A DNA stretch of 64,000 nt from the NCBI RefSeq assembly GCF_900890705.1, contig NZ_CAAHFH010000001.1, forward strand, positions 1 through 64,000, written 5' to 3'. Below, one piece after another: positions 8,591-16,851 of this stretch (position 1 is the stretch's first letter; every line of letters starts with the position of its first letter). The notes beneath the pieces were generated by a model. That model saw only the letters and a list, made by a program, of their open reading frames with translations, was not told where the DNA came from and did no database searches. Source of the stretch: Pontiella sulfatireligans. Lineage in GTDB: Bacteria; Verrucomicrobiota; Kiritimatiellia; Kiritimatiellales; Pontiellaceae. The translations under genes were made by a program, and so were the position numbers.

Positions 8591-9652
8591 ATGAGCGAAA
8601 CAGATTCTTGCAATGATTGGAAGTGGCAGATCGCCAACCGTATCTCCACGCGGGAGCAGCTTGAAGAAGTTATTGAGCTGACGGCCGAAGAGCGCGCCGC
8701 GTTTGAGGGGGATGTTCCACTTTCGTTTGCCGTGACCCCGCACTATGCCGGCCTGCTGCAGTCCGATGCGCTGCGCCGCACCGTCATTCCGACGAACCAT
8801 GAAAACGCGCTAGGCACCGGTGAGCTGGCCGATCCGCTGGGCGAGGAGGGCCACCGCGCCACGCCGCACCTCATCCACACCTATCCCGACAAAGTGCTGT
8901 TTCTTGTCACCACCTTTTGCTCAACTTATTGTCGCTATTGCACCCGTTCGCGCATTGTAGGCAAAGGTCCTGCCGATTTCCATGCTCTGGAAGAAAGCTT
9001 CCTCTATATAGAAAAACACTCCGAAATCCGCGACGTACTCCTTTCCGGCGGGGATCCGCTGACCCTGACCGATTCCGTGCTCGACGACATTCTTTCCAGG
9101 CTTCGGAGCATTCCGCATGTGCGCATGATCCGCATCGGCTCCAAGGTGCCGGTTGTGCTGCCCATGCGCATAACCGATGAGCTTTGTTCGGTTTTTCGGA
9201 AGCATCGCGTTTGGCTCAGCCTGCATTTTATCCACGCCGACGAGCTTTCGCCCGAAACCCAGGGCGCCTGCCAAAAACTGTCGAACCATGGCATAGGCAT
9301 GGTCAGCCAAACGGTTTTGTTGAAAGGCGTCAACGATGACACAGAGGCGCTCATCGACCTTTTTTACGGATTGCTCGAAATCAACGTGAAACCCTACTAC
9401 CTGTTGCAGTGCGATCCCGTCCGCGGATCCGCGCACTTCCGGACTCCGGTTGCGAAAGGGATCGAGCTGATCCAGTCGCTGCACGGCCGCATATCCGGCC
9501 TCGCCGTCCCGCAATACGTCATCGACGCCCCCGGCGGCGGCGGAAAAGTTCCGATATTGGGAGTGGAGCAAATCAGAAGAGAAGGTGATGATATCGTCTT
9601 TACAAATTATGAGGGTATAGAATATCGCTACCCCGACCCCGAGGAGAAATAG
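8591..9652 (+). CDS. Lysine 2,3-aminomutase-like radical SAM enzyme
   Basis: 353 residues. Family members interconvert L-lysine and L-beta-lysine (KamA) or feed beta-lysine to EF-P (EpmB) using a [4Fe-4S] cluster, SAM and PLP. The radical SAM motif CSTYCRYC gives Cys110, Cys114 and Cys117. The PLP lysine is in DAPGGGGK, and both aspartates used for the lysine amino group in KamA are present (QCDP and YVID). The N-terminal DWKWQIANRI is KamA-like, while the length is nearer EpmB than the 416-residue clostridial KamA. No epmA is in the window and the local EF-P paralogue has Arg at its tip, so an EF-P role is doubtful. Confidence 0.85.
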   Translation: MSETDSCNDWKWQIANRISTREQLEEVIELTAEERAAFEGDVPLSFAVTPHYAGLLQSDALRRTVIPTNHENALGTGELADPLGEEGHRATPHLIHTYPDKVLFLVTTFCSTYCRYCTRSRIVGKGPADFHALEESFLYIEKHSEIRDVLLSGGDPLTLTDSVLDDILSRLRSIPHVRMIRIGSKVPVVLPMRITDELCSVFRKHRVWLSLHFIHADELSPETQGACQKLSNHGIGMVSQTVLLKGVNDDTEALIDLFYGLLEINVKPYYLLQCDPVRGSAHFRTPVAKGIELIQSLHGRISGLAVPQYVIDAPGGGGKVPILGVEQIRREGDDIVFTNYEGIEYRYPDPEEK

Positions 9653-9657
9653 AGTTT

Positions 9658-9849
9658 ATGAAAATACTGCAAGGCCAAATCTGGAAGAAGGGCGAAGAGT
9701 ACTACCGCGTTGTGGAGCGGGAGCGCCTGTCTGTGAAGTATAAAGTGATGACTGATCCGATCGAAGGAGAGGGGTTCACGCATCTAGTCACAAAGAAAGA
9801 GTTCTGCCGCTTGATTAAAGGCGCCGAACTGCTGACCGAGGAACCCTAG
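9658..9849 (+). CDS. Small hypothetical protein after the aminomutase
   Basis: 63 residues, beginning 5 bases after the aminomutase stop, so probably translated with it. MKILQGQIWKKGEEYYRVVER looks like a small SH3/KOW-type beta-barrel start, but that is only a visual impression. The C-terminus has charged and hydrophobic residues (TKKEFCRLIKGAELL). Its stop codon overlaps the stop of the convergent gene at 9846 by two bases. Function not recognised. Confidence 0.6.
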   Translation: MKILQGQIWKKGEEYYRVVERERLSVKYKVMTDPIEGEGFTHLVTKKEFCRLIKGAELLTEEP

Positions 9850-11276
9850 CCGTCGCGCAGGGCGACGTGGTGCTTGGTGACGGCGTCAACCATGTCGAGG
9901 CAGCTGCCGCAAAGACCGGCTGCGTAAGTTACGCCCATCACGTCGCCGGTGGTTTTCAGGTTGTCGCGGTCTATCGCTCGGCAGATATCGCCTTTTGTGA
10001 CATAGTTGCAGAAGCAGACCACGTCGTCGTCCTCCATATCCAGTTCCGGTTCGAAGGGCTTCCCGATCGGAGCGAGCCATTCGGCGGGATTTTCCGGCAG
10101 TTCGGTTTTTTCTTCGATCCGTTTTTGAAGCCGGCCAAACTCCGACGTTTCTCCCATGAGGATGGCGCCGAGCAGATGCTTGCCGTCGGGGTCGATGACG
10201 AGCTTTTTGTAGACACCTTTGCCGGTGTTCTGATCGACGATGTGTTGGGCGAGGGGCGGTTCAAGCAGCGGGTTTCCGATGCTGGCCACCTGCAGATCGA
10301 GCAGTTTGAGCTGCGAGGCCGGTTCCGAAGACTGAAAGGTTTTGCTGATTCCGCCCAAGTGCGCGGCGACGGCCTCGGCCATGGCATAGCCGGGGGCGAC
10401 CAGACCGTATGTGGCGTCGTTGAACGAAGCGCATTCGCCAATGGCGTATATGTTGGGATCGGAAGAGCGCGTTGTTTCATCGATGGCAATGCCGCCCTTG
10501 GCGCCGACGGCCAGTCCGGCGTCGCGTCCGAGCTCGTCGTTCGGCTGAATGCCGGTCGCGAGCACCACCAAGGCGGCCGGTATGGATTCGCCACCCTCCA
10601 GCGTAACTGCGTTGATGCTATGTTCGCCTGTCAGCGCTGCCACATGTTCGCCGGTGCGTACGGTCAACCCCAGCGCTTCGACCTTGCTGCGCAGCATCTG
10701 TCCGCCTGCGGCGTCGAGCTGGCAGGCCATCAGGTGCGGCGCGCGTTCAATGAGGGTGGTCTGCGCTCCGTGCTCCTTGCAGGCTTCCGCCGCTTCAAGC
10801 CCCAGCAGGCCTCCGCCGATAACGACGGCATGCCTGGCCTGTTCGGCATTGTTGCAGATGGCGTAGGCGTCGTCCGACGTCCGGTATACATGAACGCCAT
10901 CGAGATCGGTTCCTTTAATGTTGGGGATGTGTGCCCGCGCACCGGTGGCCAGCACCAAGCGGTCGTAGTGAATCTGTTTTCCGTTGCCGGTCGCAACGGT
11001 TTGTGCTTCACGGTCGATGGATACGATCCGTGTGCCAAGCATCAGCTGTATTTTGTGGTATTCGTACCACCGGGCCTCAGCAAAGATTAGATCGCGGTCG
11101 GTTTTGCCTCTGAATATCGAAGAGAGGGCAACGCGGTCATAGGCCGGCAGGAGCTCATCGCCTATGATTGTCAGTTGATATTGGTGATGCGCGTCGTATT
11201 CCTGCAGCTTTTCGCAGAAGCGAATGCTGGACATTCCATTACCAACCACCACTACATGTTTTTTCTTATCCAACAT
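9846..11276 (-). CDS. NirB-like FAD-dependent oxidoreductase with BFD-like [2Fe-2S] domain
   Basis: 476 residues. Two Rossmann segments are visible (VVVVGNGMSSIRFCEKL at the start for FAD; VVIGGGLLGLEAAEAC for NAD(P)H), plus YAIGECASF typical of this pyridine nucleotide-disulfide family. The C-terminus has a BFD-type iron-sulfur site (VCFCNYVTKGDI and CGSC). This is the N-terminal half of assimilatory NirB/NasB proteins; the siroheme/[4Fe-4S] reductase half is missing and no nitrite reductase gene is nearby. It is probably an electron-transfer flavoprotein with an unknown partner. Confidence 0.8.
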   Translation of the reverse strand: MLDKKKHVVVVGNGMSSIRFCEKLQEYDAHHQYQLTIIGDELLPAYDRVALSSIFRGKTDRDLIFAEARWYEYHKIQLMLGTRIVSIDREAQTVATGNGKQIHYDRLVLATGARAHIPNIKGTDLDGVHVYRTSDDAYAICNNAEQARHAVVIGGGLLGLEAAEACKEHGAQTTLIERAPHLMACQLDAAGGQMLRSKVEALGLTVRTGEHVAALTGEHSINAVTLEGGESIPAALVVLATGIQPNDELGRDAGLAVGAKGGIAIDETTRSSDPNIYAIGECASFNDATYGLVAPGYAMAEAVAAHLGGISKTFQSSEPASQLKLLDLQVASIGNPLLEPPLAQHIVDQNTGKGVYKKLVIDPDGKHLLGAILMGETSEFGRLQKRIEEKTELPENPAEWLAPIGKPFEPELDMEDDDVVCFCNYVTKGDICRAIDRDNLKTTGDVMGVTYAAGLCGSCLDMVDAVTKHHVALRDG

Positions 11277-11474
11277 AAAATTCCTTAATTACTGATCAAC
11301 AAAGGCGCGTATCCATATCAGGCAATGCCGGCGGTGTCGAACGGATTGTTGAACCAATGCGTCCGTCCCAGGAAAAAATGGAGCGGATCGCTAGTCGGAG
11401 CAGCGCAATGCGGGGGCTTAAATTGTTTCGCCGCCCTTTTGGATTTTCTGGGCTGAATTTTTTTTTGAAGTTTT

Positions 11475-11504
11475 TTGTGGCATTGTTCCGCCGGACAGTA
11501 TAAA
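11475..11504 (+). promoter_or_regulatory. Candidate sigma-70 promoter for csp gene
   Basis: TTGTGG (11475-11480), an 18-base spacer and TATAAA (11499-11504), about 35 bases before the cold-shock ATG. AGGAAG 8 bases before the ATG is the ribosome-binding site. Confidence 0.55.
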
Positions 11505-11539
11505 CAGACGGCTCATTCAAAATATAGGAAGTACACAGT

Positions 11540-11743
11540 ATGGATAAAGGCACAGTAAAATGGTTCAGTTCTGAAAAAGGCTTCGGCTTCATTACCCCCG
11601 ACGCCGGCGGAACTGATTTGTTCGTTCACCACTCTGAAGTTCAAGTTTCTGGCTATGCCACGCTTGACGAAGGCCAGAAGGTCTCCTACGAAGTTGGACA
11701 GGGTCAGAAAGGCCCATGTGCAACTAACGTCATTCCGCTCTAA
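11540..11743 (+). CDS. Cold-shock domain protein (CspA family)
   Basis: 67 residues, a single cold-shock domain that fills the protein. The RNA-binding motifs are KGFGFI (RNP1) and LFVHHS (RNP2), and the protein starts GTVKWF as the family does. Such proteins bind single-stranded RNA or DNA and prevent secondary structure. It stands alone with its own promoter and terminator; the terminator T-tract reaches into the stop codon of the convergent glpK. Confidence 0.97.
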   Translation: MDKGTVKWFSSEKGFGFITPDAGGTDLFVHHSEVQVSGYATLDEGQKVSYEVGQGQKGPCATNVIPL

Positions 11744-11778
11744 TTCTATTGAATTAGGCTGAAAGACGCCGCACGTGA

Positions 11779-11808
11779 GAAGCGCCTCAAAAGGGCGCTT
11801 CTTTTTTT
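11779..11808 (+). terminator. Rho-independent terminator after csp gene
   Basis: GAAGCGCC and GGCGCTTC form a perfect 8-bp stem followed by seven T. Confidence 0.9.
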
Positions 11809-13291
11809 ATGCCCACGCTTTGCTTCGCTCGACCGCTTTCATCCAAAGCGCATATCGGGCTCCGGCTTCATCGGAAGTGATTTGCGGTTCGAAGATTCGG
11901 TCAATCTCGCGGTGCGCCGCAATTTCATCGAGATTCTGCCAGAAGCCGACAGCGAGTCCAGCCAGCGCAGCCGCCCCAAAGGCGGTGGTTTCAATCAACT
12001 TCGGCCGCTCGACCGGAACCTGCAGCAGGTTGGCCTGGATCTGCATTAGCAAGTCGTCGGCACACGCACCCCCGTCCACCCGGAGCAGGTCCATCGGTGC
12101 GCCCGAAACTTTTTCCATGGCCTGGATGAGCTCCATTGATTGAAAGCAGATCGCCTCCTGTGCTGCGCGGGCAAGGTGCGCCTTGCCGCTGCCTCGTGTC
12201 AGACCGATGATCGCACCGCGCGCATTCGGATCCCAGTGGGGGGCGCCGAGGCCGGCAAAGGCAGGAACAAAATAGACACCGCCGCTATCGGGCACTTGCG
12301 CCGCAAGCTGCTGGATGTCCGAGGACGATTTAATGATGCCCAACTCGTCGCGCAGCCACTGCACTACGGCGCCGCCAATGAAAACGCTGCCTTCCAGGGC
12401 ATAGTTGATCTCGTCGCCGCGCTTCCAAGCGATGGTCGTCAACAGCTTGTTGTTCGATGCGACGGCTTCGGCTCCGGTATTCTTCAGCAGGAAGCATCCC
12501 GTGCCGTAGGTGTTCTTAGCGTCTCCCGGTTCGAAACACGCTTGGCCGAATAGCGCGGCCTGTTGGTCGCCGACGATTCCCGCGATGGTGCAGCCGCATT
12601 CGCAGAGCAGTTTGTCGACGGAGCCGTAGGCTTCGCTCGATGAGTGGACGTCGGGCATCATGCTTCTCGGGATCTTCAGCAGCTCCAGCAACTCTTTGTC
12701 CCACTCCAGCGTATGAATGTTGAAGAGCAGCGTGCGGGAAGCATTGCTGACGTCGGTGATGTGGTGCCGGCCACGGGTCAGGTTCCAGACCAGCCAGGAG
12801 TCCATGGTGCCGAAGGCCAGTTCGCCACGCTCTGCCTTAGCGCGCGCTCCGTCGATGTGGTCGAGCAGCCATTTGATTTTGGTTCCGGAAAAATAGGGGT
12901 CGAGCAGCAGTCCGGTTTTTTCGTAAAAGAGCGTTTCTGCGCCGTCGGCCTTGAGGCGTGCGCAAAGATCTGCCGTACGCCGGTCCTGCCATACAATGGC
13001 ATTATGGATTGGTTTGCCGGTCTTCCGGTTCCAGACTACGGTGGTTTCGCGCTGGTTGGTGATGCCGATGGCCACAATGTCTTCGGAATGCACCCCGGCT
13101 TGATGCATCGCTTTATGGGCGGTGGACTGCTGCGCTTCCCATATGGCGATCGGATCATGTTCGACCCAGCCGGGTTGGGGGTAGATCTGCTTAAGCTCCC
13201 GTTGGGCAGCCGCACGCACCTTGCCCGCGCGATCGAACAGGATCGACCGAGAACTTGTTGTGCCCTGATCTAAAGCAAATACGCATTTCAT
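11807..13291 (-). CDS. glpK: Glycerol kinase
   Basis: 494 residues, full length for FGGY-family glycerol kinase, which phosphorylates glycerol to sn-glycerol 3-phosphate in the cytoplasm. The phosphate-1 motif is [13 protein letters not shown]; also visible are the WRTAD-type substrate segment ([10 protein letters not shown]), TYGTGCFLL, and [12 protein letters not shown] near the C-terminus. No glpF or glpD is adjacent, so transport and oxidation must be encoded elsewhere. Confidence 0.95.
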   Translation of the reverse strand: MKCVFALDQGTTSSRSILFDRAGKVRAAAQRELKQIYPQPGWVEHDPIAIWEAQQSTAHKAMHQAGVHSEDIVAIGITNQRETTVVWNRKTGKPIHNAIVWQDRRTADLCARLKADGAETLFYEKTGLLLDPYFSGTKIKWLLDHIDGARAKAERGELAFGTMDSWLVWNLTRGRHHITDVSNASRTLLFNIHTLEWDKELLELLKIPRSMMPDVHSSSEAYGSVDKLLCECGCTIAGIVGDQQAALFGQACFEPGDAKNTYGTGCFLLKNTGAEAVASNNKLLTTIAWKRGDEINYALEGSVFIGGAVVQWLRDELGIIKSSSDIQQLAAQVPDSGGVYFVPAFAGLGAPHWDPNARGAIIGLTRGSGKAHLARAAQEAICFQSMELIQAMEKVSGAPMDLLRVDGGACADDLLMQIQANLLQVPVERPKLIETTAFGAAALAGLAVGFWQNLDEIAAHREIDRIFEPQITSDEAGARYALWMKAVERSKAWA

Positions 13292-13333
13292 GCTCGGCAG
13301 TATAGTTGTCCATTCTTGGAAATGAAGGAAAAA

Positions 13334-14296
13334 CTATGCTGTCCATTCCGCTTCGGCGAGAAACTCGGAAACGATCGCCTTGTAGGTGTTGAGTCGTTCC
13401 GTTTTCTTCAGCTTTTTAAACATTTTCCGGCCATTAGACAGATAGGTGGCCTGATAGGTCCAGAATTCCTTCATTTTCCCCAGAACGGGATGGTCGCCGT
13501 CGAGATAGCCCGCATAGCTTGAAAGAACGTCTTCGTGAAAGTCGGCAATGCGCTGAACAGCATTGTCGGTTTTGGGGTTTCCCGCCTTAATTACCTCGCA
13601 AAGAAAGGGGTTGGCCAGCAGGCCTCGGCCGAGCATGAACCGGTCAATGGCTGGAAAGCGCGTTTTAACGGTTTGGTAGAAGGCAAGGCTGTTGATGTCG
13701 CCGTTGTAGCAGACGGGGCGCTCCAAGGCGCTGTAGGCCTCTTCAAAGGCGTCGAGATCGACGGTTCCATCGTACATTTGCTCGGCTGTACGGGGATGGA
13801 CGATGACTTCGCTGAGCGGATATTTATTCAGCACGGGAATGAGCTTCATCAGCTCCGACTTGTCGGAAACGCCCAACCGGACTTTAACGGAAATCCTGCA
13901 CGGGCTGCGCTCGCACACTTGGTCGAGAATGGCATCGACGGTGTCGGGATAGGGCAGCAGGCCGGAGCCCCGGCGTTTTTTGCGGATCGGCTTGTGCGGA
14001 CAGCCCATGTTCCAGTTGACCTCGTCATAGCCGAGACCGTGCAACGCAATGTTCATCTGCACAAAGTCGTCGGCTTTGTTGCCAATGACCTGCGGAATGA
14101 GCGGGAGGCCGGAATTATTTTCCGGAAGCACATCCTTGAGCAGCTTGGGATTGATGCGTTCGGCGCTGACGGTCGAGATGAACGGAGCCATCTCAACATC
14201 GAGCCCTTGGAAGTGGCGGACGAAGGCCTGACGGTAGAACATCGTCGTGATGCCGCGCATGGGGGCAAGTATGAGGGTTGGATTGGAATCAGGCAT
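13334..14296 (-). CDS. tRNA-dihydrouridine synthase family protein
   Basis: 320 residues. Dus enzymes are FMN-dependent reductases that make dihydrouridine in the tRNA D-loop. The N-terminus LILAPMRGIT, the catalytic Cys in NWNMGCPHK, VKVRLGV, and the FMN-phosphate segment GRGLLANP are all present. The long upstream frame is rejected because it is repeat DNA. The ATG at 14296 has GGAGGA 12 bases upstream, and that ribosome-binding site lies inside the TCGTCCTCG-family repeat. The GCPHKPIRKKRRGSGLL loop differs from the GCP...GAALL form of DusA/B, so the subfamily is uncertain. Confidence 0.85.
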   Translation of the reverse strand: MPDSNPTLILAPMRGITTMFYRQAFVRHFQGLDVEMAPFISTVSAERINPKLLKDVLPENNSGLPLIPQVIGNKADDFVQMNIALHGLGYDEVNWNMGCPHKPIRKKRRGSGLLPYPDTVDAILDQVCERSPCRISVKVRLGVSDKSELMKLIPVLNKYPLSEVIVHPRTAEQMYDGTVDLDAFEEAYSALERPVCYNGDINSLAFYQTVKTRFPAIDRFMLGRGLLANPFLCEVIKAGNPKTDNAVQRIADFHEDVLSSYAGYLDGDHPVLGKMKEFWTYQATYLSNGRKMFKKLKKTERLNTYKAIVSEFLAEAEWTA

Positions 14297-14375
14297 TCTT
14301 CGTCTTCGTCCTCCAAACTCGTCCTCGTCCTCGGTTGTCGAGAACGAGGAGGAGGGGCGAGAACGAGGACGATGG
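14297..14375. repeat. Inverted word repeat, TCGTCCTCG / CGAGAACGAGGA family
   Basis: TCTTCGTCTTCGTCCTCC and CTCGTCCTCGTCCTCG on the left pair imperfectly with CGAGAACGAGGAGGAGG and CGAGAACGAGGACGA on the right. It fills the whole gap between the efpL stop and the dus start. Same family as 1201-1283. Confidence 0.7.
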
Positions 14376-14376
14376 G

Positions 14377-14943
14377 CTACGCACGCGAGAGGAATTTGCG
14401 CTCGCGGGTGTCGACCTTCACGACTTCGCCCGGCGCGATGTATTCCGGCACCTGAACAATCAGTCCCGTGGTGAGCGTGGCAGGTTTGGTGCGGGAGGTG
14501 GCCGAGGCCCCTTTCATGGCCGGCGGGCATTCAACGATTTCGAGCTCGATGGTGTCGGGCATCTGCAGGGTCAGCACGCGGCCTTCCGAGACGAGGGCGG
14601 TGATGCCTTCCATATCTTCGATCAGGAAGGGCAGGCAATCTTCAATGTCCTCTGCCATCAGCTCAAACTGTTCATAGCTTTCGAGATCCATGAACGCGTA
14701 GCGATCGCCGTCCTTGTAGAGATACTGGACCTCGCTTTTGTCGTAGGTGGCTTCCTGCAAAGGATCTTCGCTGCGGTAGGTTTGATCGACCTTTTGGTTG
14801 GTTGAAACGTTGCGGAAACGAACTTTATAGATCGTTCCTCCACCGCGCGCCGTGGGCGACTGCTGCGTGATGTTCTGGATAATGTGCGGGGTGCCGTCAA
14901 TGTCGATGACGGACGATTTTTTCAACTCACAGGCTTTGATCAT
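14377..14943 (-). CDS. efpL: Elongation factor P-like protein (EfpL/YeiP type)
   Basis: 188 residues from an ATG with AAGGAG upstream. Three EF-P domains (KOW-like N-terminus, two OB domains). The decisive segment is QSPTARGGGTIYK, which matches the YeiP loop (QSPTARG) and not the PGKG loop of canonical EF-P: the tip residue is Arg33 where EF-P has the modified Lys34. The C-terminal KGASATSRTKPATL and VPEYIAPGE also match YeiP. EfpL relieves ribosome stalling at proline-containing motifs without tip modification, according to work on E. coli; the same role here is inference. Confidence 0.9.
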   Translation of the reverse strand: MIKACELKKSSVIDIDGTPHIIQNITQQSPTARGGGTIYKVRFRNVSTNQKVDQTYRSEDPLQEATYDKSEVQYLYKDGDRYAFMDLESYEQFELMAEDIEDCLPFLIEDMEGITALVSEGRVLTLQMPDTIELEIVECPPAMKGASATSRTKPATLTTGLIVQVPEYIAPGEVVKVDTRERKFLSRA

Positions 14944-15012
14944 AAAATTCTCCTTCGTTTGGGAATCGCGGAATATCCCCAAACTTTGCTGAAGAATCAA
15001 GCATTTAGGACC

Positions 15013-15070
15013 GTGATGAGTGACGATTGAAACGTGACTAGATCACGGCTCACGCCTCATGGTTCACGCC
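15013..15070. repeat. Word-like repeat (GTGACGATT / GATCACGGCTCACG)
   Basis: GTGATGAGTGACGATTG and GTGACTAGATCACGGCTCAC followed by GGTTCACG form an imperfect inverted set between larB and efpL. It runs a few bases into the end of larB. Confidence 0.4.
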
Positions 15071-15808
15071 CTTGTTGATCATGGCACTGGAGAAGCCGGC
15101 GCCGAAACCGTTGTCGATGTTGACGACGGTAATGTTGGGGGCGCAGGAGTTCAGCATGGTGAAGAGCGGGGCGAGGCCGTTGAGGTGCGAGCCGTAGCCC
15201 ACCGAGGTCGGAACCGCAATAACGGGGCAGGGCGCGAGGCCACCCACCACCGAGGGCAGCGCGCCTTCCATGCCGGCGACGGCAACAATGCAGCGCGCCT
15301 TTTGGATCTTTTCGTTCTGCGCCAGCAGGCGGTGGATGCCGGCCACGCCGCAGTCGTACAACCGCTCGACGTTCGCGCCGGAAATGGCGGCGGTGACCGC
15401 GGCTTCTTCGGCAACGGGTATGTCGGCCGTTCCGGCGGAAATGATGAGCACGCTTCCGGTTTTTTCGCGCGGCTTTGCTTCGAGGGTGATGGTACGGCCG
15501 AGCTCGCTGTAGACAAGCCGGTCGTCGATTTTCTGCAACCTCGCAAAAAGGTCCGGCTCGGCGCGGGTCATCAGAATATTGTCGTTGTGCTTTTCCAGCG
15601 CCTGGAAAATCTTTTCGCACTGTTCGTGGGTCTTTCCTTGGCAGAATACGACTTCGGGGTAGCCGGTGCGTAAGGCGCGGTGGTGGTCGACCTTCGCAAA
15701 CCCCAGATCCTCGAAGGGCAGCTGTTTGAGCGTTGAAAGGGTTTCCGGGAGGTCGGCCTCGCCGTTTTTGAATTGGGTTAGCAAGTGTACTAGTTTGTCA
15801 ATTTCCAT
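15050..15808 (-). CDS. larB: LarB: pyridinium-3,5-biscarboxylic acid mononucleotide synthase
   Basis: 252 residues. LarB carboxylates and hydrolyses nicotinic acid adenine dinucleotide in the first step of the nickel-pincer nucleotide cofactor of lactate racemase-type enzymes. The C-terminal half is PurE-like: SAGTADIPVAEEA, YDCGVAGIHRL, AVAGMEGALPSVVGGL and the closing GFGAGFSSAMIN. The N-terminal half contains YPEVVFCQGKT, also family-typical. larC and larE are not in the window. It overlaps the upstream HAD gene by 19 bases, suggesting coupled expression. Confidence 0.92.
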   Translation of the reverse strand: MEIDKLVHLLTQFKNGEADLPETLSTLKQLPFEDLGFAKVDHHRALRTGYPEVVFCQGKTHEQCEKIFQALEKHNDNILMTRAEPDLFARLQKIDDRLVYSELGRTITLEAKPREKTGSVLIISAGTADIPVAEEAAVTAAISGANVERLYDCGVAGIHRLLAQNEKIQKARCIVAVAGMEGALPSVVGGLAPCPVIAVPTSVGYGSHLNGLAPLFTMLNSCAPNITVVNIDNGFGAGFSSAMINKGVNHEA

Positions 15809-16683
15809 GGTGGCGTCCCGGGCAGCAATGCTTTGAATTCATGGATGAGTTGTTTTTGGTATTCGTCTGAAAAACCGCCGGCGAGGAAAGCGGCGTAGGC
15901 TTCGTCCATGAAGCGCTGCCAGCTTTCGACCTCGTGTCCGGGATCGATCGGGAAAAAGTTGCAGCCGATGGCCTGTGCGGCGGCCATGTCGCCGGGGGCG
16001 TCGCCGATCATGAGGATGGCGTTGGCCGGATAGCGGTCGACGGAGGCCATGGTAAAGTGGTCGATTTTGCTGCCGAGTTCCGGACCGGCGATGACGGAGA
16101 CATATTTGGCCAGATCGTCGCGGTACCAATCTTTGAGCAGGGCGACGGCCTGCGTTTGGGAAATCACGATGGCGTCGGAGTTTTGCTGTATGCGCTGAAG
16201 GGCCTGTTCGGTGCCCTGGAACGGGGGCGGATCGGGCATGTTTTGGTCAATGTCTTCGTTGAGCTCTACGCTCCAGGCGTGGGCTTCGGCTAGCAGGGCG
16301 CTGCCGGTGCGTTCGGCTTCGGCCTTGATGGTGGCATTGCTGAGCGGGAGGCCGGAATCGCAGTAGACGTGCAGATCAGCGGGGTCGGGCAGGGCGGCGT
16401 TGTCGTGCGCTTCCGGCCAGTCGTTGAGCAGTTCGAAGGTTTTGCAGAGGCCGAGAAAGCGGTTAAGCCCGCGGAAGGTGGAGTAGAGATAAGTGAACTC
16501 CGCCGCGGCGCGCACCTGCGGTTCGATGGCTTCGAGCTTCCAGTGGCGAATGATGGCCGGGTGGAAGTGGCCTTTTTGCTTCGTTTCCATCGTATCGAAA
16601 ATGCAGCCGTCGGAGTCGATGCCGACGAAGGTATCAAACTCTGGGAGGAAGTTAATCAGGTCGTCTTTAGTGAATTCTCTCAT
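15790..16683 (-). CDS. HAD-superfamily hydrolase
   Basis: 297 residues. HAD motif I is DSDGCIFD near residue 23 (nucleophile Asp and +2 Asp present), motif II is the Ser/Thr in AIVISQTQ, motif III the Lys in GSKIDHF, and motif IV is GDAPGDMAAA. All catalytic positions look intact. A large cap domain lies between motifs I and II. Its end overlaps the start of larB by 19 bases. The substrate is unknown; a phosphatase step linked to the LarB product is possible but unsupported beyond position. Confidence 0.8.
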   Translation of the reverse strand: MREFTKDDLINFLPEFDTFVGIDSDGCIFDTMETKQKGHFHPAIIRHWKLEAIEPQVRAAAEFTYLYSTFRGLNRFLGLCKTFELLNDWPEAHDNAALPDPADLHVYCDSGLPLSNATIKAEAERTGSALLAEAHAWSVELNEDIDQNMPDPPPFQGTEQALQRIQQNSDAIVISQTQAVALLKDWYRDDLAKYVSVIAGPELGSKIDHFTMASVDRYPANAILMIGDAPGDMAAAQAIGCNFFPIDPGHEVESWQRFMDEAYAAFLAGGFSDEYQKQLIHEFKALLPGTPPWKLTN

Positions 16684-16851
16684 AAATTGGGTTCCAATGG
16701 TTGGAAACAGTAGGTTGCCGTGATGCAGGGGGTCAAGCTTCTTGGCTTAAAAGGGCATTTTTCTCATCGAATTTTGTAGAACTCTCAAAAACCGTCCGCT
16801 AAATTCTGCATCTATATCCATTAATCCGCATAAACGAATAGAGGGATCAAG

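Noticed and set aside
11296..11592. 98-residue open frame on the minus strand overlapping the cold-shock gene start
   Set aside because: It covers the csp promoter and start in antisense, has no recognisable features and no ribosome-binding site.
16684..16851. Possible SAM riboswitch before metK
   Set aside because: I could not trace a conserved core of any known SAM riboswitch class, and the leader is short with no clear terminator. A covariance-model search would settle it.
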